A stretch of DNA of 64,000 nt. It comes from JAWKWH01 sp963669285 (GTDB lineage Bacteria > Pseudomonadota > Alphaproteobacteria > Rhizobiales > Rhizobiaceae). A program made the translations under genes and the position numbers. This document shows positions 17,665-26,647 of the stretch, piece after piece (the stretch's first letter is position 1; each line of letters starts with the position of its first letter). Location: positions 310,001 through 374,000 of the forward strand of contig CAXXSI010000030.1 of assembly GCA_963669285.2 (NCBI GenBank). Reading direction: 5' to 3'. The notes under the pieces were generated by a model. The model was not told the DNA's origin. It saw only the letters and a program-made list of their open reading frames with translations, and did no database searches.

Positions 17665-18534
17665 ATGGCATACAAAACCAACAGAATTGCCTTTCAGGGC
17701 GAGCCCGGTGCCAATTCCGACACCGCCTGTCGCGACATGTATCCGCAGATGGAGCCGTTTCCGTGTGCGACGTTCGAAGATGCGTTTCTCGCCGTCGACA
17801 CCGGCAAGGCCGATCTGGCGATGATTCCAATCGAGAACACGATCGCCGGACGTGTTGCCGATATCCACTACCTGCTGCCGGAATCGAGTCTTCACATCGT
17901 CGGCGAGTATTTCCTGCCGATCCATTTTCAGGTCATGGCCAGACCAGGTGTAAAGATGGAGGACATCAAGACTGTCCACAGCCACATTCACGCCCTTGGC
18001 CAGTGCCGCAATATTATCCGCGACAATGGCTGGCAGCCGATCGTTGCAGGCGACACCGCCGGGGCTGCCAAGCTCGTCTCGGAATCCGATGACAATACAA
18101 TGGCGGCACTGTCGCCGCGGCTTGCGGCCGATCTGTACAATCTGAACGTCCTGGCCGAAGACGTCGAGGACGCCGACAACAACGTGACCCGATTCGTGAT
18201 TCTTTCCAGAACCGAACAGCGCACCAAACGGCGCGATGCGGCCGAAGCGATCATGACAACGTTCATCTTCCGGGTGCGGAATATCCCGGCCGCGCTTTAC
18301 AAGGCCATGGGGGGCTTTGCCACCAACGGCATCAACATGACAAAGCTGGAAAGCTACCAGACAGGCGGCAAGTTTTTCGCCACGCTGTTTTATGCCGATA
18401 TCGAAGGGCATCCGGACGACGAAAATGTCCAGCTCGCATTCGAGGAACTGAGCTTCTTTTCACGCGATATGCGCATTCTCGGTGTCTATCCGGCGAATGA
18501 ATTCCGTGCCACGCAGGCCGAGGATGTAGACTAG
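17665..18534 (+). CDS. pheA: Prephenate dehydratase
   Basis: A 289-residue monofunctional enzyme converting prephenate to phenylpyruvate in phenylalanine synthesis. The catalytic domain (about 1-190) begins IAFQGEPGANSD and includes the conserved TRF motif (NVTRFVIL, about 174-181). A regulatory ACT domain follows with FATNGINMTKLESYQTGG, the ESRP-like phenylalanine-binding region. There is no chorismate mutase domain, as is usual in alphaproteobacteria. It follows kdsB by 17 bp. The TAG stop (18532-18534) overlaps the left end of repeat R1b. Confidence 0.95.
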   Translation: MAYKTNRIAFQGEPGANSDTACRDMYPQMEPFPCATFEDAFLAVDTGKADLAMIPIENTIAGRVADIHYLLPESSLHIVGEYFLPIHFQVMARPGVKMEDIKTVHSHIHALGQCRNIIRDNGWQPIVAGDTAGAAKLVSESDDNTMAALSPRLAADLYNLNVLAEDVEDADNNVTRFVILSRTEQRTKRRDAAEAIMTTFIFRVRNIPAALYKAMGGFATNGINMTKLESYQTGGKFFATLFYADIEGHPDDENVQLAFEELSFFSRDMRILGVYPANEFRATQAEDVD

Positions 18535-18798
18535 GTCATGGACCCATAAACAGGATCAACAATGGTATGCGCAAATTTGGTTGGATATTAGGAGCGAGCT
18601 TGCAGGAAACCGTCCGGTTTTCAAAAGCTTGCGACGCAATAGCCGGGCAAATTTGCCATATCCTTCGGACGCTCGAACCCGCTTGCCAAACCTTCGTCAA
18701 TGGCCTTGGCCGGGGGATTGGCCCCGCCCTTCGTCCATTTCCTCGGTTTACTATGCGGTTTCGGCGCCATTTTGACCCTGTTTGTGGGTCCATGACCT
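18532..18798 (-). repeat. R1 repeat, copy b (reverse orientation)
   Basis: This is the reverse-complement copy of the 2671-2937 repeat. Its left end is GGTCATGGACCCATAAACAG, and the right end read inward is GGTCATGGACCCACAAACAG. The left flank is TA; the right flank is TGA, so one TA has changed or was lost. It separates the converging pheA and nudC genes. Confidence 0.85.
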
Positions 18799-18802
18799 GA
18801 CA

Positions 18803-19741
18803 TCAGGTGGCTTCGGCCCATGCCCGGATAATGTGGGTCGCAATGGCCTCTGACGGCGGTATGCTCACCTCGCCATGGCTTCCGTTCATCGCTGCCACAA
18901 CATCGGCACGCGAAAACCAGCGGCAGTCTTCAAGTTCATCCCTGTCGACCTTCAACGCGGTCGAGACGGCCTCGCCGTAACAACCGATCATCAGCGAGTA
19001 GGGAAACGGCCAGGGTTGGCTGGCATGGTAGGCGACGCGGCCGATGCGGATGCCGGATTCCTCAAGCGTTTCCCGCCTGACTGCATCTTCGATTGTCTCG
19101 CCGGGTTCGATGAATCCGGCCAGACACGAATAGACGCCCGGTGGAAAATTGTAACCGCGGCCCAGGAGACAGCGGTCGCCGTCTATCGCAAGCATGATCG
19201 CGACCGGATCGGTGCGGGGAAAGTGCTCCGCCTCGCAGTTGCCGCAAATCCGTTTGTAGCCGCCCGCCCTGATCACCGTCTTGGCGCCGCATCGACCGCA
19301 AAACCGATGTGAATTGTGCCAGGCGAGAAGCGAGGCGCCCTGCGCCAGCGCGCCGAGTGCATCAGGAGCCAGCAATCCCTGCACCATGATCGATCTGTAG
19401 TCGACGGCCTTGACGTCATCGGGCAACTGTTCGGGATCAACGCCCGCCGGGGCGGCTACGATCGGGCGCGTACCCTGATGTCCCAGAAGCACCGCGTGTT
19501 CGAGCTTCGGGCGCATCGATCCTGCATCGACCAAGCTATGGCCGGCCTCGGCGCTACCGTTGGCAAATCGAAGATACAGGCGGCCGCTGCGCATCAGCAT
19601 GATCCGCACATCAGGATGCTCCAAAGCCACCGCGACGGCATCGTCTGTTCGGCTTTCACTCTGCCGGTCAACAATATTACCGGCAAATCCGACAAATCGG
19701 CTCGGTTCCATCTCGGGTAACTCGAAAAGGCGAAAAGTCAT
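18803..19741 (-). CDS. nudC: NADH pyrophosphatase, Nudix family
   Basis: A 312-residue enzyme that hydrolyses NADH and can remove NAD caps from RNA. A zinc ribbon CGRCGAKTVIRAGGYKRICGNC is followed by the Nudix box GFIEPGETIEDAVRRETLEESGI, matching the consensus GX5EX7REUXEEXGU, and then by the SQPWPFPYSLM motif diagnostic of NudC. The start ATG at 19741 has AAGGA 7 bp upstream. The gene is flanked on both sides by R1 copies in inverted orientation. Confidence 0.93.
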   Translation of the reverse strand: MTFRLFELPEMEPSRFVGFAGNIVDRQSESRTDDAVAVALEHPDVRIMLMRSGRLYLRFANGSAEAGHSLVDAGSMRPKLEHAVLLGHQGTRPIVAAPAGVDPEQLPDDVKAVDYRSIMVQGLLAPDALGALAQGASLLAWHNSHRFCGRCGAKTVIRAGGYKRICGNCEAEHFPRTDPVAIMLAIDGDRCLLGRGYNFPPGVYSCLAGFIEPGETIEDAVRRETLEESGIRIGRVAYHASQPWPFPYSLMIGCYGEAVSTALKVDRDELEDCRWFSRADVVAAMNGSHGEVSIPPSEAIATHIIRAWAEAT

Positions 19742-19758
19742 TCAGTGTCCTTGTCCCA

Positions 19759-20023
19759 GGTCATGGCCCCACAAACAGGGTCAAAATGGCGCCGAAACCG
19801 CATAGCAAACCAAGGAAAAGGCCGAAAAGCGGGGCCATTGTCCCGGTTGAGGCCTTTGAGACGGTTTGGGCAGCGGGTTCGAGCGTCCGAAGGATATGGC
19901 AAATTTGCCCGGCTATTGCGTCGCAAGCTCTTGAAAACCGGACGGTTTCCTGCAAGCCCGCTCCTGATATCCAACCAAATTTGCACATACCATTGTTGAT
20001 CCTGTTTATGGGTCCATGACCTA
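19759..20023 (+). repeat. R1 repeat, copy c
   Basis: This copy has the same orientation as copy a (2671-2937). The left end is GGTCATGGCCCCACAAACAG, preceded by CCA where TA is expected. The right end is followed by TA (20022-20023), which forms the stop codon of the HIT-family gene. The left end lies 18 bp upstream of the nudC start codon, so the nudC promoter must lie in or beyond this repeat. Confidence 0.85.
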
Positions 20024-20437
20024 GCTCGTCGCCTCATCGAATGCTTGACGCAGCGCTTCGATCAAATGCGCAAGTTCCTCGGGTTTATAAGGAACGCTTT
20101 GGCCATGACCCCAAACCGGCCCCGGCCAGTTCTCGTCGTTCTCGTTGCGTGCCACGATGTGGATATGAAGCTGTTCGACAACATTGCCAAGCGCGCCGAC
20201 ATTGATCTTCCGGCACCCGGTCATGGATTTCAGCGTGGAAGCGGCCAGATTTGTTTCAAATGCGAGCATCGCCTGATCAAGTTGGTCCAAATCATGGATC
20301 TCCTCGATGTCGGCGCGTTGCGGAACAAGCATCAACCAGGGCCAACGCCTGTCATTCATCAAACGCAGTTCGCCTAATTCGAACATCAACACATGCTCAC
20401 TGTCCCATGCCAGCCGCCGATGCAGTACAAATTCCAA
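20021..20437 (-). CDS. HIT-family hydrolase
   Basis: A small histidine-triad protein of about 138 residues. Its core is LRLMNDRRWPWLMLVPQRADIEEIHDL, and the catalytic block is VVEQLHIHIVARNENDENWPGPVWG, where the first His of the triad is replaced by Gln as in one HIT subfamily. I place the start at the TTG at 20437, which has GAGGA 7 bp upstream and gives the family's usual length. The frame remains open to 20605 but that N-terminus looks non-native. HIT proteins hydrolyse nucleotide phosphoramidates or dinucleoside polyphosphates; the substrate here is unknown. The TAG stop overlaps the end of R1c. Confidence 0.85.
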   Translation of the reverse strand: MEFVLHRRLAWDSEHVLMFELGELRLMNDRRWPWLMLVPQRADIEEIHDLDQLDQAMLAFETNLAASTLKSMTGCRKINVGALGNVVEQLHIHIVARNENDENWPGPVWGHGQSVPYKPEELAHLIEALRQAFDEATS

Positions 20438-20577
20438 CGCTTCATCCTCGGTTGTTCGTTGCAAACCGCAATTTGTCGACAAGCTATGACGACCGGCGTT
20501 CACCGGCAAGCCATCCGCGTCAGGCAAAGCTTGCCATGACTTGCGCTTGCATTTTGGTCCGATATTCACGATATGGA

Positions 20578-20681
20578 GGCGGGAGGCTGGTGGTGGACGT
20601 GCCACTCGCCAACCGGGTCAGGTCCGGAAGGAAGCAGCCCTAACGAGATTTGTGTGCGGGTCACCGTGCCGGCCTCCCGCC
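20578..20681 (+). ncRNA. ffs: Signal recognition particle RNA (4.5S, small bacterial type)
   Basis: The sequence contains the near-invariant SRP RNA apical loop GGTCAGGTCCGGAAGGAAGC (about 20616-20635). It is framed by long complementary ends, GCGGGAGGC at 20579-20587 and GCCTCCCGC at 20672-20680. This RNA pairs with Ffh to target nascent membrane proteins. The position directly upstream of dnaX is the usual one in alphaproteobacteria. Confidence 0.95.
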
Positions 20682-20780
20682 TTCAGCAAAAGATCAACCC
20701 CGATTTGCTGTTTGCCATTGACGGCATGAAGCAGCACAGGCGAGGATTGCACTTTCTGGAAAGGGATGCGGCTCTAGGCG

Positions 20781-22583
20781 ATGAGCGAAACCGGCAATAA
20801 ACAAGATACCGGTCCTTACCGGGTGCTGGCGCGCAAATACCGTCCGCGCGATTTTTCGGATCTGATCGGTCAGGAGCCAATGGTCCGGACGCTGACCAAC
20901 GCGTTCGAGGCAGGGCGAATTGCGCAAGCCTGGATGCTGACCGGGGTTCGCGGTGTCGGCAAAACGACCACCGCCCGCATTCTCGCCCGCGCACTCAACT
21001 ACAAATCCGGTGAAGTCGATCAGCCCTCCATCGAACTGGGAGAGCTCGGCGAGCATTGCGAATCGATCATGGAAGGCCGTCATGTCGATGTGCTGGAGAT
21101 GGATGCCGCTTCGCACACCGGAATCGACGCCATCCGCGATATCATCGATCAGGTTCGCTATGCCCCGGTGTCGGCGCGCTACAAGGTTTATATCATCGAC
21201 GAAGTTCACATGCTGACCACGCAGGCATTCAACGGCCTGTTGAAAACGCTAGAGGAACCGCCGCCGCATGTGAAATTCATCTTCGCCACGACTGAAATCC
21301 GCAAAGTACCGATTACGGTCCTGTCGCGTTGTCAGAGATTTGATCTGCGGCGGGTCGATGCCAGCGTGTTGACCGATCACCTGAAAAAGATTTCGTCGCT
21401 CGAAAAGGTTGAGGTCGACGACGATGCATTGGCGATGATCGCGCGGGCGGCCGAAGGGTCGGTGCGCGATTCCCTGTCGATCCTCGATCAGGCGATCGCC
21501 CATGGTGCAAATAAGGTCGACGGCGATGCCGTGCGGGCGATGCTCGGACTTGCCGACCGAGCCAGAGTTATCGATCTGTTCGAAAAGCTGATGGCGGGCG
21601 ACGTGGCTGCGGCGCTGACGGAACTTCGCGCCCAGTACGATATCGGCGCCGACCCGACGGTCGTGCTGACCGATCTGGCGGAATTCAATCATCTTGTCAC
21701 AAGATTGCGGTTCGTTCCCGATGCCGTAGCGGATGCATCCCTGACCGAGGACGAGAGGGTCAGGGGTTCGGGGTTTGCCGACAAGCTGTCCGTTCGGGTG
21801 CTGTCGCGGACCTGGCAGATGCTGCTCAAGGGGATCGACGAGGTCAACCGCGCCGGGCGACCGCTGGATGCCGCCGAGATGGTTTTGATCAGGATTGCCC
21901 ATGCTGCCGACCTGCCGACCTTGGATGAGGCGCTGAAAACCCTTGGTTCGACGGGCGAGGGCGCGACCGGCGCGGGAGCTGCACCGGCGACCCCGAATCC
22001 GCCGCCAAACGGTGGTGTCGGCAACGCTGTTTCGTCAACCTCGATCGCCGGCGGCGGGGCCGGTGGCGGTCAGACCATGCGCCTGGTTGAAGCCGATCCA
22101 CAGCCCTTCGAGGCTTCCCGGCCGGATGTGCACGAACAATCGGATGCCGCGACCGTGCCCGTGACATCGCTGGCCGACATCGTCGCGCTTGCAGATCAGC
22201 ATCGCGATGCACTGTTCAGGGTTCGCTTGAAACAGTTCGTCCGACTGGTCGGTATCGAACCGGGCAGGCTGAACATTTCGCTGGTCGAAGGCGCGCCGAA
22301 GACGCTTCCAAGCGAGCTTTCCAAGCGCTTGGGCGATTGGACCGGCGCCAGATGGTTTGTTTCGGTCAGCCGCGATGAGGGCGGTCCGACGATGGCCGAG
22401 GAAGAAGCGCGGCAACGCAATGATCGCCTGGCCGACGCAAAATCCGATCCGGCCGTGGCCGCCATACTGGCTGCTTTTCCGGGGGCCAAGATCATCGATG
22501 TACGCGTACCGACCGAAGATGATCATGACGCGGCCCAAGACTATGTTGAGCCGGCGGACGAGAATGATGAACTGGATATCTGA
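20781..22583 (+). CDS. dnaX: DNA polymerase III subunits gamma and tau
   Basis: A 600-residue clamp-loader ATPase. It starts YRVLARKYRPRDFSDLIGQE, with Walker A GVRGVGKTTTAR (about 55-66), Walker B YIIDEVHML and the SRC motif in LSRCQRFDL. The four-cysteine zinc module of E. coli DnaX is not present; only one Cys (GEHCES) remains in that region, as in rhizobial DnaX. Residues about 395-430 form a Gly/Ala/Pro linker, followed by the tau-specific C-terminal domain. I see no obvious slippery run for gamma synthesis. It is followed closely by ybaB. Confidence 0.95.
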   Translation: MSETGNKQDTGPYRVLARKYRPRDFSDLIGQEPMVRTLTNAFEAGRIAQAWMLTGVRGVGKTTTARILARALNYKSGEVDQPSIELGELGEHCESIMEGRHVDVLEMDAASHTGIDAIRDIIDQVRYAPVSARYKVYIIDEVHMLTTQAFNGLLKTLEEPPPHVKFIFATTEIRKVPITVLSRCQRFDLRRVDASVLTDHLKKISSLEKVEVDDDALAMIARAAEGSVRDSLSILDQAIAHGANKVDGDAVRAMLGLADRARVIDLFEKLMAGDVAAALTELRAQYDIGADPTVVLTDLAEFNHLVTRLRFVPDAVADASLTEDERVRGSGFADKLSVRVLSRTWQMLLKGIDEVNRAGRPLDAAEMVLIRIAHAADLPTLDEALKTLGSTGEGATGAGAAPATPNPPPNGGVGNAVSSTSIAGGGAGGGQTMRLVEADPQPFEASRPDVHEQSDAATVPVTSLADIVALADQHRDALFRVRLKQFVRLVGIEPGRLNISLVEGAPKTLPSELSKRLGDWTGARWFVSVSRDEGGPTMAEEEARQRNDRLADAKSDPAVAAILAAFPGAKIIDVRVPTEDDHDAAQDYVEPADENDELDI

Positions 22584-22595
22584 AATTTTTCGGAG

Positions 22596-22925
22596 ATGAC
22601 GATGAAAGATCTGATGGGCCTTATGGGCAAGGCCAAGGAAATGCAGGAAAAGATGCAGGCGATGCAGGATGAAATCGCCGAGCTGGAAGTGAGCGGCACC
22701 TCCGGCGGCGGGTTGGTGACGATCACTCTGTCCGGCAAGGGTGAAATGAAGTCGCTCTCCATCGATCCGTCGCTGTTCAAGGAAGACGATGTCGAAATCC
22801 TTGAAGACCTGATTCTTGCTGCGCACAACGAAGCCAAGGCCAAGACCGAAGCGGCAATGCAGGAAAAAACCAAGGAACTGACTGCCGGCCTGCCGCTGCC
22901 GCCGGGCATGAAGCTGCCGTTTTGA
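22596..22925 (+). CDS. ybaB: YbaB/EbfC-family nucleoid-associated protein
   Basis: A 109-residue protein with the classic arrangement: an N-terminal helix MKDLMGLMGKAKEMQEKMQAMQDEIAELEV, a short beta sheet (GGLVTITLSGKGEMKSLSID), and a C-terminal helix ending LPLPPGMKLPF. YbaB binds DNA as a dimer and influences nucleoid structure. The gene lies 12 bp after dnaX. recR, normally the next gene, is displaced by R2 copy B and a GNAT gene on the other strand. Confidence 0.95.
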   Translation: MTMKDLMGLMGKAKEMQEKMQAMQDEIAELEVSGTSGGGLVTITLSGKGEMKSLSIDPSLFKEDDVEILEDLILAAHNEAKAKTEAAMQEKTKELTAGLPLPPGMKLPF

Positions 22926-22941
22926 GCTGCAGTCTTCGGTC

Positions 22942-23252
22942 TAGAGCGTGTCCGGCTTAAATGGGAGCGGTTTGATGGCAAGCATTTTGCACATCAGCGA
23001 GGAGAACACCGCAGCGCGATGTTACCATCGTGCGAGGATTTCGACGGTGCTGATGGGGAAAAGGCTGCCAAGCAGGCGATACGTCAAGCACTTGAAGGAT
23101 AAGGATAAACCGCAATCGTTTCAACTTGGTCCTTTGCGCCCCGGTCTGCGTCGCGCGGGTCTAGCGGTGTTCACACCGCGTCGCCCCGCGCTCCTTGCCG
23201 AAACACAAAATCCCTGCGTTCAAACGATTCCATTTAAACCGGATACGCTCTA
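22942..23252 (+). repeat. R2 repeat, copy B (about 307 bp)
   Basis: Terminal inverted repeats are GAGCGTGTCCGGCTTAAATG at the left and, reading inward, GAGCGTATCCGGTTTAAATG at the right. TA lies on both sides (22942-22943 and 23251-23252). It shares long blocks with copies at 32484-32794 and 38101-38330 and, more diverged, with 6759-7068. It has landed between ybaB and recR, a pair normally adjacent. The right TA forms the stop of the GNAT gene. Confidence 0.88.
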
Positions 23253-23750
23253 GCCGAACTTGCGTTCCATCAAAATCGCCGGAAACGCCGCGCCGTCACC
23301 CATCATGATCGTGACCTGTTCGACAGGCTCAAATCCGTAGCGCGCATAAAACGGTTCGCCGGGAAGACTCGAAAAACACTGCAGTTTTTCGATGTTCTCA
23401 GCCTTGGCTTCCTCAAGGCAGCGTCCCAGGATGGCTGATCCGACACCCATGCGCATGAAATCGGGATGCGTGGCGAAATGGCGGATATGACCGGTTCCCG
23501 ACGCCCGGTCGCCTATCGGCGGCGATACGCTCCAACCGCCGCAACCGGCCAGCGCACCATCGACCCAGGCACTGAAATATCGGCCGGATTCCAGCAGTTT
23601 GGGATCTATGCGCAGCATCGCCGGCAGCGCTTCGGTCAGCAGCTCTTCCTCATACCATCCCGGATAGACCAGCGAGTAGCAGGCATCGATCAGGGCCTCG
23701 AGCTTCTCGCGGTCTTCAACGGTTGCGATGCGAATTTCGGCCGTGGTCAT
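23250..23750 (-). CDS. GNAT-family N-acetyltransferase
   Basis: A protein of about 166 residues of the Acetyltransf_1 fold. Visible elements are IRIATVEDREKLEALIDACY (strand and helix 1), GHIRHFATHPDFMRMGVGSAILGRCLEEA (the acetyl-CoA-binding Q/RxxGxG/A motif, here RMGVGS) and the C-terminal FYARYGFEPVEQV. The substrate is unknown. I prefer the second ATG at 23750, which has AGGGG 10 bp upstream; the first ATG at 23759 is too close to it. The stop codon overlaps the end of R2 copy B. Confidence 0.85.
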   Translation of the reverse strand: MTTAEIRIATVEDREKLEALIDACYSLVYPGWYEEELLTEALPAMLRIDPKLLESGRYFSAWVDGALAGCGGWSVSPPIGDRASGTGHIRHFATHPDFMRMGVGSAILGRCLEEAKAENIEKLQCFSSLPGEPFYARYGFEPVEQVTIMMGDGAAFPAILMERKFG

Positions 23751-23900
23751 GGTGATCATTCCCCTGGCGGATCATGGGACCGATTATGGTTTATGAATGG
23801 TTTACACGGCATTAAGCGGAGTGCGGGGCACGTGCGGCTTGGCCAGGGCAACGTGCGCCAGCGTCTACCAATTCACATCCGCTCGCGCTAAATCACCGCC

Positions 23901-24506
23901 ATGTCAAAGCGAATCACCGGACCTGAAATCGAGCGTTTGATCCAGTTGCTGGCCAAGGTGCCGGGACTGGGTCCGCGTTCGGCGCGCCGGGCGGCGTTGC
24001 ACCTGATCAAGAGGAAGGATCAGCTTCTCATTCCGCTCGCCGCCGCTTTTGCGGAAACCGCGGAAAAAGTGCGTATTTGCTCGGTCTGCGGCAATGCGGA
24101 TACGGCTGATCCGTGCACCATTTGTACCGACGTGCGTCGGGATCCCGCGCTGCTTATCGTCGTCGAAGAGGTCGGCGATCTGTGGGCGCTGGAACGCGCC
24201 GGCGCCATGAACGCACGTTATCATGTGCTTGGCGGCACGCTGTCTCCGCTCGACGGTATCGGCCCGGACCAATTGGCAATCGTTCCGCTCGTTGCCCGTG
24301 TAGCCGAGGGCGAGATCAAGGAAGTGATCCTTGCGGTCAACGCCACGGTCGAAGGCCAGACCACCGCGCATTACATCACCGATCAGCTGTCGGATCTGGA
24401 TGTGAAGGTCACGCGGCTGGCCCATGGTGTGCCGGTTGGCGGCGAGCTTGATTACCTGGATGAGGGGACGCTTGCCGCAGCCTTGAAGTCGCGTACGGCG
24501 TTTTGA
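23901..24506 (+). CDS. recR: Recombination mediator RecR
   Basis: A 201-residue protein that helps RecF and RecO load RecA at gaps. It has the helix-hairpin-helix LAKVPGLGPRSARRAALHLI, the zinc finger CSVCGNADTADPCTIC (about 58-73), and a Toprim domain (LLIVVEEVGDLWALERAGAMNARYHVLGG). The C-terminal part ends HGVPVGGELDYLDEGTLAAAL, as in all RecR. It belongs to the dnaX-ybaB-recR cluster, here split by a repeat and an acetyltransferase gene. Confidence 0.96.
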   Translation: MSKRITGPEIERLIQLLAKVPGLGPRSARRAALHLIKRKDQLLIPLAAAFAETAEKVRICSVCGNADTADPCTICTDVRRDPALLIVVEEVGDLWALERAGAMNARYHVLGGTLSPLDGIGPDQLAIVPLVARVAEGEIKEVILAVNATVEGQTTAHYITDQLSDLDVKVTRLAHGVPVGGELDYLDEGTLAAALKSRTAF

Positions 24507-24564
24507 CCGTGGCCGATTTCCGCCTGAATTGGCTGGCATTCATCCCGCAACAAAGGGAGGTTTG

Positions 24565-25827
24565 GTGATTTTTACCCAACGGTTTCGCAGAACCTGGATC
24601 TGTGTCCTGACGTTTGTGATGCTCGCCGCCTGGCCAGGTGCCGCAAGCAGCGCTTCGCGTGCCAATGTCGAAAAACAGTTCCGCCAATGGCTCTCCGCCG
24701 AGCTATGGCCGGACGCGAAACGAAATGGCGTGTCGCGCGACACTTTCGAGGCCGCGTTTGCCGGCGTGACCCTAAACTGGAAACTGCCGGACCTTGTGCC
24801 ACCCGGGACGAAAGCGAAAACACCGAAAAAACAGCGCCAGGCCGAATTTGGATCGCCGGGCAATTATTTCTCGCAGAAGACCCTTGCATCGATCGCTGCC
24901 AGTGGCCGCGGCCTCGCCAAGAAGCACGCCCGAACGCTAGCCGCCATTGAGCGCAAATACGGCGTGCCCAGCCATGTGATCATCGCCATTTGGGGCCGTG
25001 AATCCGGCTTCGGCCGGGTCAAGATACCGCACAACGCCTTTCGCGTGCTGGGCACCAAGGCGTTCATGTCGACCCGCAAGGAACTGTTCTATCGCGAATT
25101 GCTGGGCGCGCTGGTGATGGTTGAAAAGGGTTACGCATCGACACGCGCCATGAAATCGTCCTGGGCCGGCGCGCTTGGCCAGCCGCAATTTCTGCCGACA
25201 TCCTATTTGAAGCACGCCGCCGACGGGGACGGTGACGGACGCGCCGACATCTGGAACTCCAGCGCCGATACGCTGGCCTCGATCGGTAATTATCTCAAAA
25301 ATTTCGGATGGATTTCCGGTCGCGACTGGGGATTTGAGGTGACGGTTCCGGCTTCTGTCTCCTGCGCCCTGGAGGGTCCGGACCAAGGCAAAAAAATTGC
25401 CGATTGGGCAGCCATGGGCATCGAACGGGTCTCGGGCAAGCCGTTTCCCGATCACGAGGCCCGCGCCGAGGGCTATCTGCTCATGCCCGCCGGGCGCTCA
25501 GGTCCCGCTTTCATTGTCACGCCGAATTTCTACGTGCTGAAGGAATACAATGAGAGCGATCTCTATGCGCTGTTCATCGGGCATGCCGGCGACAAGATCG
25601 CCTACGGTTCCAAACCGTTTTCCGGCAGGTGGGGCAAGGTCGGCGGGCTGTACCGTTCCGACATTGCCAAGATGCAGCGCGCATTGGAGTCCAAAGGCTA
25701 CGATGTCGGCGGCGCCGACGGACTGCCGGGTTTCAAGACCCGGCGTTCCATCGGTGACTGGCAGGCGAAGAACGGCAGCAGGCCGACCTGCTTTCCAAAG
25801 AAGGAACTGGTCAGGGCGATCAGGTAG
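24565..25827 (+). CDS. Lytic murein transglycosylase, MltB/SLT_2 type with peptidoglycan-binding domain
   Basis: About 420 residues. I choose the GTG at 24565 because GGGAGG lies 4 bp upstream and it gives a signal peptide (FTQRFRRTWICVLTFVMLAAWPGAASS). The catalytic Glu is in IAIWGRESGFGR (E146), followed by MKSSWAGALGQPQFLPTSYL and DGDGRADIWNSSADTLASIGNYL, the SLT_2 signature. Residues about 350-420 are a PG_binding_1-type domain (IAKMQRALESKGYDVGGADGLPGFKTRRSI). The enzyme cleaves glycan strands in the periplasm to give 1,6-anhydromuramyl ends. It is one of at least three cell-wall hydrolases in this window. Confidence 0.92.
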   Translation: MIFTQRFRRTWICVLTFVMLAAWPGAASSASRANVEKQFRQWLSAELWPDAKRNGVSRDTFEAAFAGVTLNWKLPDLVPPGTKAKTPKKQRQAEFGSPGNYFSQKTLASIAASGRGLAKKHARTLAAIERKYGVPSHVIIAIWGRESGFGRVKIPHNAFRVLGTKAFMSTRKELFYRELLGALVMVEKGYASTRAMKSSWAGALGQPQFLPTSYLKHAADGDGDGRADIWNSSADTLASIGNYLKNFGWISGRDWGFEVTVPASVSCALEGPDQGKKIADWAAMGIERVSGKPFPDHEARAEGYLLMPAGRSGPAFIVTPNFYVLKEYNESDLYALFIGHAGDKIAYGSKPFSGRWGKVGGLYRSDIAKMQRALESKGYDVGGADGLPGFKTRRSIGDWQAKNGSRPTCFPKKELVRAIR

Positions 25828-25850
25828 CGTGATCGCCGGGAGACGCTGGT

Positions 25851-26504
25851 TCAGACGGGTTTTCTTGCCACGATGAATGCAGTGGGGCTCTTGGCCGGTT
25901 TCCATTGATATTCGATATCGAAGCCGCATTGTTTCAGGCTTTTGACCAGTTCGGCGGTTGAAAACACCCGAACCAGCGGAAAAAAACCGAAAAACTTGCC
26001 GATTGGTCCGATGATCTTGAAGAATTTCATCCGGTCGCCAAGGCAGGCGGTAGACGAAACGAACACGCCGCCGGGTTTCAGCAGGTTGTAGGTTTTTGCA
26101 ATTGCCTCATCCCGGTCGTGCACCAGATGCAGGATGCTGTGTCCCATGACCGCATCATAGCTTTCGTCGGGTGCCGAAAAATCATCGAACGCGCCACAGC
26201 GGAACGTCACGTTGGAGATGCTCTCGGTTTGCGCCTTGTCCTCGGCAATCGCGATCATCTTCGACGAGATGTCGAGTGCCAGGATATGTTTGACAAAAGG
26301 CGCATGCGCGATGGCCGTCGATCCGGTGCCGCAACCGAATTCAAGCACCTCCATGTCGGGTGAAAAGTGATCTCGGGTCACTTTCAGCTTCTTCTGGTAG
26401 GCCGCTTCGTCGGCGACGGGCCTTCTTGAGTATTTGTCGGCGATCTTGTCCCAGAATTTCGCTGATGGCTTCGGGGCGCTTACCGAATGGGCGTATGCAG
26501 TCAT
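25851..26504 (-). CDS. Class I SAM-dependent methyltransferase
   Basis: About 217 residues. Motif I is VLEFGCGTGSTAIAHA, with the acidic residue of motif II in ILALDISSKMIAIAEDKA, then FRCGAFDDF and a post-motif AVMGHSILHLV. The fold is Methyltransf_11/25; the substrate cannot be deduced. The start is uncertain: I use the ATG at 26504 rather than 26531. It is divergent from the LysR gene with a 143-bp gap, a common arrangement for a regulator and its target, and converges with the transglycosylase gene with only 23 bp between stops. Confidence 0.85.
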   Translation of the reverse strand: MTAYAHSVSAPKPSAKFWDKIADKYSRRPVADEAAYQKKLKVTRDHFSPDMEVLEFGCGTGSTAIAHAPFVKHILALDISSKMIAIAEDKAQTESISNVTFRCGAFDDFSAPDESYDAVMGHSILHLVHDRDEAIAKTYNLLKPGGVFVSSTACLGDRMKFFKIIGPIGKFFGFFPLVRVFSTAELVKSLKQCGFDIEYQWKPAKSPTAFIVARKPV

Positions 26505-26647
26505 TGTCTTTTCTCTGTGATTGTCTTCCATCCGCCGGATGAATGAAATGGCCGGGACAAATGGTCAGATATTTCGGGATACGGTGTCGATTGCCTACCT
26601 ATCTCTACGAAAAGCGAATGTGAATTGACTAATTTTGTCTATGAATT

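Noticed and set aside
17455..18411. 318-codon minus-strand frame over kdsB and pheA
   Set aside because: Shadow of two confidently identified genes.
22948..23253. Open frame in R2 copy B that stays open in copies at 32514-32795 and 38125-38331
   Set aside because: The encoded peptides differ by many amino-acid changes, copy A uses other frames, and no ribosome-binding site is shared. I treat the repeat as non-coding.
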